From assembly GCA_037013685.1 (NCBI GenBank), contig CM072904.1:434001-498000 (forward strand): a DNA stretch of 64,000 bases, written 5' to 3'. This DNA is from Acridotheres tristis. Its lineage: Eukaryota > Chordata > Aves > Passeriformes > Sturnidae. The notes under the pieces are model-generated. The model had not been told where the DNA came from. It searched no databases and was given only the letters and a program-made list of their open reading frames with translations. Of this stretch, positions 1-10,135 are shown piece after piece. Each line of letters starts with the position of its first letter. Position 1 is the first letter of the stretch. Made by a program: the position numbers and the translations under genes.

Positions 1-3000
1 ATTCATTCCTAACATGTTAAATGCATGAATTTAAAAGATTCTTCGGTATTTGATACTAAAAGGCCAGTCTCCTGGAGTTCTTTGATTCCAGCAGAAACTT
101 AGTCCATGAGGAGAGCATGAAACCCTTCCTGGAGGTGAGCGTCCATTTCCATCCCAGAAGACAGAAGAAAATGCCCACCTGTTTTTCCTCCAGAGAAGAG
201 TCCCATCCTTTCAGGCTTTCCACCACCAGCCTCAGCAGTTGATAGGGAGCCCACTGCACATCTACCTCTATCCCTGCCTCCTTCTATGGTCTTTGCACCA
301 GAAATTGCCCTAACTTTAGGGCAAAATAGGTACAGTGGGTATGAAATCATCAGTTTTGGTATAAGGGGTATCTGCTATCAGCCCAAGGCACCTGCTATGC
401 TGGGAAGGCACCAGCTGTGGTAAGACAGCAATGGCTGGTCATTGCTCAGGGGCTGCTGGGCTGTGCCTGGCCTGGCAGGTGCACTCTCCCTCCTCACCCA
501 TCACCAGCATCAAGAGAGCCGCCCTTGCCTGGGGAAGACCTTCAGCCCACACTCAAATCTGAGTGTCCCCATGGCCCTGTCCTTGCTGTAGCACTTCCCA
601 GCACTGCCAGTGGGCAGGAGATGTGGGGGCCCCCATCAGCTGCCTATAGGAGCCAGGGGCTCCATCCCACTGGAGAAGCCGAAGAGTCCCATGTGGGGCA
701 GAAGCCTGGATCTCAACAACTGGTCCCCCTGTGCGGTGCCAGAGGCTTTTGTCCTCCCTCCGCCGAGCCCAGGGGCCGGAGCCGGGTGATTCCCAGCCCA
801 GAGGGGATGGAGAGCCCGTCCCTCCGCCCTGCCCGATGGAGAGGGACCACGGGGCTTTCTCTTTAATGCAATGCTATGAATACTCAGGGTCTTTCTGCTC
901 GCTGTTTAATGGATTTGAATGTGAAAAGGTGGTGGAATTGGGAAGAGGGGAAGAGAGGGGGGAGGCCAGGCCTCTTTGTTCGGGGATGCTGCTCCAGCCT
1001 TGGATTTATTTAGCATTTGGAGGGCTCTGGGGTCTTTCTCTCCTTCCTAGCCCTGCAAAGGCTTGCTCCCTTTTCTCTGCCTCATGCTTATTAGCATAGC
1101 AGCTGCTCAGGAGAGGGGCTAGGCAGGAGAAAAGGATCGAGGCATCCGGGAAATGAATAGGAGGGAAAAAAAAATAGCTTAAAAGGACAGAGGCTTTGAA
1201 TGAGAGGGAGCAGTGAGTGGAAAATGGGACGGGGGTGGCTCAGAGTTGTCACCATAGCTGTGAATGTGAGCAAGGACAAATGTGAGGACCCACTGGGGAC
1301 AGGCTCCCTGTCTGGGCACTGTGCTGGGGCGAGGCCTGATCCTGGCACTGTGGCATGAGACCGGGGCTGCCGTGTGCTCCCCAGCTCTTGGCACAGGCAG
1401 CCAGGGGGTGCTGAACCAGCATCTTCCTGTACCCCTCGGGCCACCAGGTGCCCCAGGCCCCTGAGGCTGGTTTGGGGTCCCCTGTCTGTGACCTCCGAAG
1501 CCTCCAGCCCACTAAGTAAGACCCAGTAAGTGTCACAGCACCAGCCAGATCCCCAAGGGTGGTGGGCTGCTGGAAATCCAGCAATCCTCTCCAAGGGGCA
1601 GACTGGGCATGGGATGGGGCACTCAGGGAAATCCTCAGGTCACACTTCAACCGGTGCCTCCAGCTCCTCCATCCACTCCAGGAAAAGCCCTCTAGCCACT
1701 GGATGACTGAGTGGTTTAGGCATAATTAAAAGAAATCAGGAGTCCAGGGAGCTGCCACCCAGCTCCTGCCCCAGCTAGAGGAGTGACCACACTGAGACAT
1801 CAGAGTCTAGTCCAGGGCAGCCCTGAGGGCTGCACACATTCGGAGCCTGTTTGTTCAACTGTATTAATGTGTGAGAACATTGCTGGGGACTGCACGTGAG
1901 TGAGAAGGAATTTTTCACCTGCAGAAAACAAGAACAGAGATGACAGTCTTGGGGTGAGAGGAGTCTGCAGAGTCACTGCTTCCAAGCAGAGGCTCTCCTT
2001 GGTTGCAGGATTCATTCGAAGCCAGGATCTGTTCATTGTACTGTCATGTTTCAGAGCACAATCCATCAGTCTCAGGGTGCTGCTCAGGCCCCCTGTGAAG
2101 GCTCAGCCCCCAAATGCATCACAGCAGAGCCACCAAGTGTTGGCCAGCCAATGTCCCCTCTGTCCATGTCCTCTCCAGCCAGTGCTGTGCAGGGCTCTGC
2201 TCACTGGGCCACTGCTCTGTGCTCCAGAGGAGCACACACTGTCCATGTCCTCCATGCCCCACTGAGGAGGGGTCAGCAGAGCTATAGCCATCCTACTGGG
2301 ATAAACATGCAGCTTCTTGGGGAATTTTCCCCTTCCGGGGAGCCTCTTCCTAAAAAGTGCCAGGAGGACACCACCAGCTCACCTGGGCTGAGATCTGCCA
2401 TCAGCTGACAGTGCTGCTGGAAATGCTGTTCTCCTTGGCTTGCCCTCAGGGCCTGCTCCCAGCCACAGAACACTCTTGGAGTCAGGCTGAATGAGGAGCT
2501 TCCAATTAAAATAGTTATCTCAACCACCCCCAAATCCATTATCATTCTCCAGCTGTCCAGCTTTGTCTCTCTCCATTCTTCTACTCATATCTTACCCATA
2601 CATCCCATCAGGCCTCTATTCCCCATGCCTACCAGCCAGCTCCTCTCCCTGCATTCTTCCACCCCTCCATGACCCCAGTGAACCCCCCAGGCCCCCTGCT
2701 ATCCCTCAATCCCTCCAGCCAAGCACCTTCCACCCTTCCAGATCCAAACCCCCTCCATTGTCTTCCCCAAAACCAGCCAAACCACGAAGTTGCCCTGCTT
2801 GACCATTTCTTCTCAGGAAGAGAAACCTGTTAACAAAAAAAACCCCAACAATTCCCAACAAACCCCAGAATTCCACTGAACCTGCAGGTCTGTGTCCCAC
2901 CCAGGCTGAGACCCAGACATCACCTCTCCCTGGGCACCCTAAGATGGGTGCTTGTAGTGGTAGAGGAACATGGCAGCTGCAGAGGTTTTGGGAAAAGGTT

Positions 3001-3396
3001 TCTCCTTCCTACACAAGGGACCAGCATCAATCCTGGGGGCACTTGCTCACCAAGGAGAAATTGGAGCTGCCTACACTGTGCTGGGACTATCCTGGGGAGG
3101 ACACAGTCCTCCAAGTCTGGGGGTCTGTAGAGTGACAGTGATTTCAGGGCATGGAGGATGGCATTGAAAATCTCATGCTTGCCTCATGGCAGTACTTGAA
3201 GCTCATGTACACCCCATGAAGAGCAAAGAATTACTCCATGCTGCAGGAATGGGGTGACCTGGGATGGGGGGGACAGGACCTCTGTACCCAGTCTTGGCAT
3301 CAAATACTGCAGCAGCTTTGGGTCAGCAGCAAAAACAGGCTGAAATCATGAGCTGTCCTGTCCTGCACTATGCACTGAGGACCCTGGTGCTGCTAA
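1..3396. other. Intergenic sequence downstream of NRARP, no gene recognised
   Basis: No reading frame here resembles a known protein, and the open frames are short with no splice-bounded conserved core. About 870-1210 is less GC-rich and holds homeobox-like TTATTAG and a palindromic E-box, AGCAGCTGCT, at 1098-1107, so it may be regulatory. About 2570-2800 is a pyrimidine-rich, low-complexity tract. In human the gene beyond NRARP on this side is TOR4A (established synteny), but I see none of its coding sequence. Confidence 0.6.
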
Positions 3397-4002
3397 CCAT
3401 CCATCCGTCCATCCATCCATCCATCCATCCAACCATCCAACCATCCATCCATCCATCCATCCATCCATCCATCCATCCATCCATCCATCATCCATCCATC
3501 CATCCATCCATCCATCCATCCATCCATCCATCATCCATCATCCATCCATCCATCATCCATCCATCCATCATCCATCATCCATCATCCATCCATCCATCCA
3601 TCATCCATCATCCATCATCCATCCATCCATCATCCATCCATCCATCATCCATCCATCATCCATCCATCCATCCATCCATCCATCCATCCATCCATCATCC
3701 ATCATCCATCATCCATCCATCCATCCATCCATCCATCCATCCATCCATCCATCCATCCATCCATCATCCATCATCCATCCATCATCCATCCATCCATCAT
3801 CCATCCATCCATCCATCCATCCATCCATCCATCCATCCATCCATCCATCATCCATCCATCCATCCATCCATCCATCCATCCATCCATCCATCATCCATCA
3901 TCCATCCATCATCCATCCATCCATCCATCCATCCATCCATCCATCCATCCATCATCCATCCATCCATCCATCCATCCATCCATCCATCCATCCATCCATC
4001 CA
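3397..4002. repeat. Long (ATCC)n microsatellite with ATC interruptions
   Basis: About 600 bases of nearly pure CATC/ATCC tetramers, broken at irregular intervals by an extra ATC triplet that gives CATCATCC. The start has a few variants (CCGTCC, CCAACC) and the end runs cleanly into unique sequence at CACAGGG. The repeat explains the His-Pro-Ser-Ile frames on the plus strand and the Met-Asp-Gly-Trp frames on the minus strand, which are not genes. Arrays of this length are often mis-sized in assemblies. Confidence 0.98.
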
Positions 4003-6569
4003 CAGGGATAGAGCCCAGAATGCCTTGAGAAGGGGCAAAAATTCTGAAGTTTGGAAGTTTGGAAATGGGCAGCCTGAACCACTGGCTCCTCGCTGACCCC
4101 GAACAGAAGTTGATTGTGGTTTTTTTTTTGTTAGAAAAGGTAACTCCTCTTTGGACCGTCGGGCTGTGGCATTATCATAGTTATACAAACGCCCAACAAA
4201 GCATCTATTTAAAATGTCCTGAGTTTTGATTACAGCCAGTCCCCTCTTGCTTGCCCTGTCGCTGTCTTTCTTTCTCATTTATTACTTACTGTGTTAAGCT
4301 CCCTGAAATTCAAATAAAATCCCACCTCCTCCCCCGCATCCATATGCAATGGCTGATTCAGCGCTGATGGCCAGGCTTGACGGATGAAGGGCAATAGAAG
4401 AGGAGACAAAGCTGTCAAACCTCGCCGGGCTGTGTTGACTTCCCATCACCCCCCAGCCCGAGGGGAGCCCAATCCATCTGGTTTGGAGTCAGCAGCACAA
4501 ACAAAAGCAAAAGACAATGGCAGGAAACACTTGAAAGTTCAAATTCTTGCTTTGGTTTCTCTTGGAACAACAGCACCTACGTAATGCAGCCGACGGACAA
4601 TGACATGCAGCCAGGAACAGGCAAAAATGCCAGAAGAATGTGCTTACACCACCAAACCATCAAAAATTTTTATGTTATTGGAACAAAAATAAAAAAGGGA
4701 AAGAAAAAAAGGGGGTAAAAAAGTCTTTTAAGTTCCTAGATTTCTTGGACAGAGTTTCTGTAGAGGAAAGGTGCAAAGTGGAGTGGCCATGGGCCTTGGG
4801 AGGAGCTCCCCAGGGTGCTCAGCCCGGGGACTGGGGTTCAGCTGTGTCCTCAGCACATTTCCTCTGCCAGGGCCATCACATGTGAGGAACACAGAGAGGC
4901 TTTGCTGGGCTTAGCTCCAGGGGGCTGCCCAAAAAAGGGGCTGCCGGAGATCCTAGCCCACCCCATCCACTGTGGGGAGAGGAGCCACACACAGGAATGC
5001 TGCACTTCCCCAGAAAAACTTGTCCTTTGAGGTGGTAGCTGGCCCAGCCCAGGTCTCTGGGGCCCTGGGACAAGGTGAAGGGTGAGGAGCTGCAGGGCTG
5101 AGCAGAGCCAAGTGAGGCCAGCTCTGTGAAATCCCAATGCAGGCGCCAGGACGAGGTTTTGCAGCATTCCAAGCAAAGGGATGAGGTTGGGGTTATTTCC
5201 ACCTGCAAGTGTGAGCCCGTGTGCCCTGAGGAGCACAGCCACTGTGAGGTTTGGTGGCCCAGGCTGGTGGTCAGTGTCACACAGTGCCATGGCTGGAGAG
5301 GGGAGCAGTACTTGTCCCACACCTCCAACAGATTTGGAGTCAGCAGCAGGACCTTGGGTGAAGGACCCCAATGACCACCAGTGGTTGTGACTGATGGTTT
5401 TGGCATCATCTTTTTTCTCCTGCTCAAGTCCATGCGGGTCACTTGGTACCTGTATTGTCCACACTGGGCTGCTACCCGGGGGGCTGCATGTCCCCAGGGC
5501 ACCTGGGGACACCAACTGTTTCTGTGCCAGGCACTGGTCCGTGCTGGAAGCAGATGGCACAGGGTTTGGCACATTAGAGTGGAGTTTGGCCAACCAGGAA
5601 AGGTCACATTGGGCCTTTTCTCCAGGTTTTCCCCCTGCTGTATTTGCAGGACGTCACTCCTTGCATCCCTGGGAACCCACACCCAGAGCCAAACTGAGCA
5701 CAGCATGAATTTCCTTTGGATTTAGGCATTTGCAGAGCTGGCAGAATTACTGATAGAGAAAAAGCCTCATCTGACCCCCCAGTAGTGCCAGTATCGTGCC
5801 TTCAAAGCCCGGGCAGGGCCCAGCAGTGCAGGCATGGGGCTGGGGCTGCCTCTGCTTTTCTCCTGCCCGGAGCAGCTGGGTCCTGTCAGGAAAGGCTCCA
5901 GAGAAGGGCTCAGCCCTGCTGGGCACTGCTGCACTCTGAGCCACGCCAGAGGACAGAGATGCCTTTGGGGATGGAGAGGCCATACTGACCCTCACCCTGT
6001 GCCCCTTCCTTGGGGCAGCTGAAGACACCACTGACCCCAGCCCCACAGCCTGAGGGGCCTCAAACCGTTGCTGGGGCCCAGGCTGGTATCAAAAAGCTGG
6101 GAATGTTCACAGGGAGCTGCAGGGTGCTTAGCCAGACAGGCTGGGGCTGCAGGCCCAAAAATGCACCCCAAATTCACCATCCCAGGACTGGCTGCTGAGG
6201 CTCTCCCCTCACTCTGGGGAGAAGTAGCTTCTAAAGAAGTGTCTCAAACAGCATATGCCCATCCAGCACCAGCGTTTGGTCTGAGTCATCACCCCTCTAC
6301 CAGCCTCTGAATGCTGGGATGGGGCAAACCAGGACACCCCTGAGCCCAGACAACTTCCTCCAGCCTGTGGGGAGGAGCCACACTTCCCCCCAGATCCACC
6401 CCAGCCATCCCCCTCTAGGAGTGCATCCAAACCCAGAATAGCTGCAGGTTTCACACCAGAAGAGACACCTGGGGTTCCAGCCAGCCACCCTCCACCACAG
6501 GAAACACCCAGCATTGCCAATAACCACGTGGAAAAGAACAAACAAAACAGTCTTATATTTTTTTTATAA
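4003..6569. other. Intergenic sequence between the microsatellite and the NRARP 3' end
   Basis: No gene recognised. Positions about 4,110-4,620 are AT-richer than their surroundings and carry many developmental-factor-like words (AACAAAG, TGATTACAG, TGTCAAAC), so this part may be a conserved regulatory element. That is inference only. About 4,650-6,540 is ordinary GC-rich non-coding sequence with short chance frames on both strands. Confidence 0.55.
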
Positions 6570-6585
6570 AAAGATCAATGAAAAA

Positions 6586-6591
6586 TTTATT
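6586..6591 (-). terminator. NRARP: Distal NRARP poly(A) signal AATAAA
   Basis: The plus strand reads TTTATT, so the minus-strand transcript has a canonical AATAAA. It lies at the far edge of the AT-rich 3'UTR block, just before composition returns to GC-rich, and a U-rich run follows on the minus strand near 6,550-6,570. Cleavage would be expected roughly 10-30 bases further, around 6,560-6,575. Confidence 0.7.
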
Positions 6592-8340
6592 TATAAATTT
6601 TGCACTCTGGGGCTACACATCTATATCATACACTCAGGAATATGCTGTACTGTACAGACTTTATCCAGTTAGAAATGATCATATAGTGACCCACATACAG
6701 CTTCAATATAAGCCTAAAATTCTTAACATTAATTAACATAATTAAAAAAGGTATTCGCATCTAAAGAAAAATCTACAGAAAAACTCCTTTCTGGAGCAAT
6801 CTGTGCATCAGCTTCAATGTCTGCTTATTTCACTGACATTATCAATATATTCTTCTTACAAAAATAATAATAATAATTAAAAAGATGACTGCTGGAAGGC
6901 AACCAGTCATGCACAAAAGAGCCTCCCCCACCTGCCTCTTTTTTTTTTTCTTGTACTCCCCGTTTTGGCATGAAGGGTCAGCAGCACTATGAGCCAACAA
7001 GGGGGGTGGGGGGACCCTCATTTCAATTTGAATCAATCTGCATCCCTTTTACTTCTCAGGATCAAGAGAGACGGGGGTGTGGGGGTTGCATAGAAAATTG
7101 AAACTCTAGGAACTAGGAAGGGCAGCAGCTTTTCAGTAAAATACAAAGGGATGTAAAAATACATCAACTCACAATTTCAGAGCAAACCCCCTTCCCCGAC
7201 ATACAGTTTCCCAAAAATCTCAGCGTGTCTAAAGCTCCAGGAGGCTGGAAAGGAACAATACTTTTCTTAAACAACTCACCCAGCAATTCACACAGGAGAT
7301 TCACAGTCTTAATAGGTATTTTATAAAAATATAAATATGGGTTACATCATGTTGTCTTTACAACACTGGACAGAGCTCCCTTTAGACTGGGTTTATAACC
7401 AAGATTTCTTTTTTAAAATCCATCTAGAACTCGGCTTTACAATACACTTTTTAATATCATGTCATAAATGTTATGACATTTCATTGTGGCAAATCCATTT
7501 ACGTAAAAAAAATAATTGTGCAACCATCTGGTAACAATGATAAAACTTCACTAGGAAAGGTCTTGTTCCCACCCCGTAACTATCACACAGAAGCACCAGT
7601 GGAAGTGCTGGACACCCCCTTCCATGCTCACAGAAAGACTTCGGCCAAGCAGTTCCTTGCAAATTACAGCAATAACAGTAGACATTTTTGACAGGGCTTT
7701 TTTTCTTTTCCTTCTTTAAATCTGGAGCTTTTGAAATAATCTCAAATTGTTGAAATGGACACAGAGCAAAAACAAAAAACCCAACAAAACGCAAACAACT
7801 GCAGGTGAAACCATCAGAGACAAAGCAGAATATTCAGTGCAATGGGAAATTATCAGGGCAGACTCTAGGGGTTGTTTTTTTTCTTTTAGTTTTAAGACTA
7901 GGAAAAGAAAAAAATGAACAACAAAAAAAGCATATATCCCAAACCATATTTTTGAAACACTCACCACCAGCTTCAAACAAAACCAGGCTCACAATCTTCA
8001 CCCACAAATATATACAGACATGATAAATAGGTAAGACACAACCCCAATAAACCAGCAGGTAACTATTTTCTTTTCTCTTTTTTAATCAGAATGGTTTGGA
8101 TGCAGAGAGCAAGAGAGGAAAGAGTGGGGAGACGGCACTGACATGGATGGCTTTAGTGCAGACAGGGAGAAGAGGGCTGAAAGACCAGTGGGAGAAAGGA
8201 GACTTCTGAACTTTTCCGCATTTTCCAAATGGATGTTCTTGTGCCATAGCAATAAAAAAGCAGCATTTGCGATTATACGTGCAGTCACTTCAAAATGCGC
8301 CTTCGGGTGGTTTGCTCTGCTTCCTCCCTTTCCTTTATAA

Positions 8341-8366
8341 AGATATATACGGCGGGATATATATCT
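8341..8366 (-). repeat. Perfect inverted repeat in the NRARP 3'UTR
   Basis: AGATATATA at 8341-8349 is the exact reverse complement of TATATATCT at 8358-8366, with an 8-base GC-rich loop between them. In the transcript it could form a 9-bp AU-rich stem with a stable loop. The function is unknown. It could be a chance product of a TA-rich stretch. Confidence 0.6.
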
Positions 8367-8556
8367 CCTATAAAAGGCGGGTGAGTGTACGTACATCAAG
8401 TGAATCGTTCTGCATTGAGAAGTGTTATCCAAGTTTCACAAAAAGAAAAAATAAAAAGTTCCCAAACGCTTTTCAGTAGTTTTCCAGCATCTCTGTAGGC
8501 AGCAGAGAGCGCTCGCGCGCCTTTTCTGTGCAAAAGCAAATCCTCTGCCTCTAGAG

Positions 8557-8562
8557 TTTATT
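8557..8562 (-). terminator. NRARP: Possible proximal NRARP poly(A) signal AATAAA
   Basis: The plus strand reads TTTATT, giving AATAAA in the NRARP transcript about 0.91 kb after the stop codon. Use of this site would remove about 2 kb of AU-rich 3'UTR. Only the hexamer supports the call; cleavage here is not demonstrated. Confidence 0.4.
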
Positions 8563-9350
8563 TCACTTTTTTTTTTTTAAAAAAGAAAAAAACAGTCCAG
8601 GATTTGCTAATCCCCCTTTACAAACAAAACCACAAGGACTCAATGTCTTTTCCCAGGATCTCACGTGTGCTAAACAGATTCGTGGAGCGGGTGAGGACAC
8701 AGATTTTCTTCAGACACCCAAGGAAGAAACAAAGCAGAAAACGCAACGCAAAATCAACCAAACCCAGGAGCAATCGGGGTGAGAAAACCACGTCTGTCAT
8801 ATTCCAACGGAGTCGCCTCGACAAAAAAAGTCAGCAGTGGGAAAACACTGGGAGAACTTTGGAGAGGAAGAAGACTTTCCTGCTCTTCCTCGCCAGGAAG
8901 GCCGCGGCCGGCCAGGAGCCTCAGCCCGCGGCCGGGGCTGGAACCAGAGAGGGAACCCCAGCACCAGTGGGGGTCTGCGGGGTGGCTTTTGGGGGGCGTT
9001 GAAATGAATTCGTTTCTGAGCCAGAACACTTTAAATGGGAGGGTCGGGAGCGAGGGGGGACGGAGAGGGGGATTAAATATTAGCAGAGAGGGAATGGGGG
9101 GCGTTAAAGGATCTGCCCAGATGTCAAACTGAAACCGTGAATACTGTGAGTGCAGCCGAGGTAGATGGAGGAAAAAAACCCATGTTACAGTAGGAAACAA
9201 CCCTTGGAAAATTAAAAAAAAACAATCAAGCAAACAACCAAAAAACTTAAAAATGTAAAAGCGGTAGCGTGTTCTGCGTGGGGACCCAAATCTTCGCCAA
9301 ACCCCCCCGGGTGGGGGCGGGAGCAGCTCTGGCGGCCGGGGAAGGTCCCC

Positions 9351-9475
9351 GGCATCACCGGGGGAGCGGGAGCCGGCATCGCCGGGGGAGCGCGGGGTGG
9401 GGGGAGCCCGGCATCACGGGGCGAGCGGTCCCGGTATCACCGGGCGAGCGGAGCGCGGGGGCAGCCCCGGCATCA
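9351..9475. repeat. GC-rich 59-base tandem duplication abutting the NRARP stop codon
   Basis: Copies of GGCATC (one reads GGTATC) begin at 9351, 9375, 9410, 9433 and 9469. The spacings are 24, 35, 23 and 36, so two ~59-base units (9351-9409 and 9410-9468) each contain two related sub-units. The partial fifth copy contains the NRARP stop codon (TCA on the plus strand, 9473-9475). The repeat thus occupies the first ~120 bases of the 3'UTR and touches the coding end. Confidence 0.85.
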
Positions 9476-9826
9476 CCGTGCGCCGGCGGAGTATTTGGCC
9501 TTGGTAATCAGGTAGAGGACGATGTCCTGGTGGCCCCCGAAGGCGGCGATGTGCAGGGCGCTCCAGCCGTCGCGGTTGGCCAGGCGGATGTCGGCGCCGA
9601 ACTTGACCAGGAGCTTGACGAGCTCGAGGTTGCCGTCGATGACGGACTGGTGCAGAGCCGTCTGCCCCTCGGGCCCGAAGGAGTTGACGTTGAACTCGCA
9701 GTTCGTCATGTTCTGCAGCAGCGACTGCAGCTCCTTGGTGTTGCCGCGCCGCACCGCCTCCTGGAACACCCGCTGGCTGGGGGGCGGCGGCGGCGCCGCG
9801 CACGGCGACACCTCGCTCTGGCTCAT
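9473..9826 (-). CDS. NRARP: Notch-regulated ankyrin repeat protein (NRARP), single coding exon
   Basis: The frame encodes 117 residues, close to the ~114 of known vertebrate NRARPs. An N-terminal helical stretch (about 18-50, containing RVFQEAVRRGNT and LQSLLQNMTNC) is followed by two ankyrin repeats: about 53-85 (GQTALHQSVIDGNLELVKLL) and 86-112 (DGWSALHIAAFGGHQDIVLYL). NRARP is a Notch target that binds the NICD-RBPJ complex and promotes loss of NICD; it also stabilises LEF1 (established knowledge). The start is the ATG whose product matches the conserved MSQ N-terminus, with G at -3. The frame stays open upstream to about 10,027 but only from a TTG, so no ATG-initiated extension exists there. 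A five-proline run at residues 12-16 and the SAGAR tail are the variable parts. There is no intron, as expected for this gene. Confidence 0.98.
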   Translation of the reverse strand: MSQSEVSPCAAPPPPPSQRVFQEAVRRGNTKELQSLLQNMTNCEFNVNSFGPEGQTALHQSVIDGNLELVKLLVKFGADIRLANRDGWSALHIAAFGGHQDIVLYLITKAKYSAGAR

Positions 9827-9885
9827 GCCGCCGCCTCGGCCCCGCCGCCCCGCATGGACGGCGACGGCGGCGCCCGCCCGGGCAT
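9823..9885 (-). promoter_or_regulatory. NRARP: Upstream ORF in NRARP 5'UTR, stop overlapping the NRARP start
   Basis: An ATG at 9885-9883 opens a 20-codon frame that ends in TGA at 9825-9823. Its last bases and the NRARP start share ATGA, so the stop overlaps the main start codon by two bases. The peptide is low-complexity (Ala, Gly, Pro, Arg) and unlikely to matter itself. The uORF ATG has C at -3 and C at +4, and a second in-frame ATG in the same uORF is also in poor context, so leaky scanning is likely. The geometry would also permit termination-reinitiation at NRARP. Translation of this uORF is inferred, not shown. Confidence 0.55.
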
Positions 9886-10041
9886 GCGGCGGCGGCGGGC
9901 GGGCGGTGCTGCGGCCGCTGCCGGGGCCGGGCTGGGGTGCCGGGGGTGCCGCCGCTGCCGCCGCGCCCCGGCCCCGCCGCTCCTTCGCTCGCTGCTCCGC
10001 TACCCGCGCCCCGCGCCTCTGCAGCAACCCGGCCCGCGCGC

Positions 10042-10135
10042 GCCTTTTACCCGCCCTTTTATTTGCATAACAATGGCACGGCCGTGACGCGCCTCGGGGG
10101 CGGGGCCGCTAGCCGCGCGACTATTGGTCCGAATG
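10042..10135 (-). promoter_or_regulatory. NRARP: NRARP core promoter: TATA-like, octamer, GC and CCAAT boxes
   Basis: Reading the minus strand toward the gene: a CCAAT box (CCAAT within ACCAATAG, near 10,121-10,130), a GC box (about 10,093-10,106), a perfect octamer ATGCAAAT (10,068-10,061) running straight into AATAAAAGG, then GTAAAAGGC (10,050-10,042). Either A/T element could act as a TATA box and would place the start site at roughly 10,015-10,035, giving a 5'UTR of about 200 bases. The start site itself is inferred. Confidence 0.7.

Larger units (their letters stand above)
6570..9472 (-). other. NRARP: NRARP 3' untranslated region
   Basis: The stretch from the NRARP stop codon to the distal poly(A) signal is about 2.9 kb. 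It is strikingly AT-rich, with many T and A runs, compared with the GC-rich sequence on both sides. This fits the long 3'UTR known for vertebrate NRARP, an intronless short-lived Notch-induced mRNA. The stop-proximal 130 bases are instead GC-rich and tandemly duplicated. A second, proximal AATAAA at 8,562-8,557 could give a 3'UTR of about 0.93 kb. The 3' boundary is inferred from the signal position. Confidence 0.8.

Noticed and set aside
3264..4028. 254-codon plus-strand open frame of His-Pro-Ser-Ile repeats
   Set aside because: It is the translation of the ATCC microsatellite; the minus-strand Met-Asp-Gly-Trp frames have the same cause.
9827..10027. In-frame 67-codon N-terminal extension of NRARP
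   Set aside because: It opens with TTG, not ATG, is low-complexity, and overlaps the inferred transcription start; the conserved protein begins at 9,826.
9269..10087. 272-codon plus-strand open frame across NRARP
   Set aside because: It is antisense to the NRARP coding exon and CpG island, where high GC leaves few stops; it shows no known domain.
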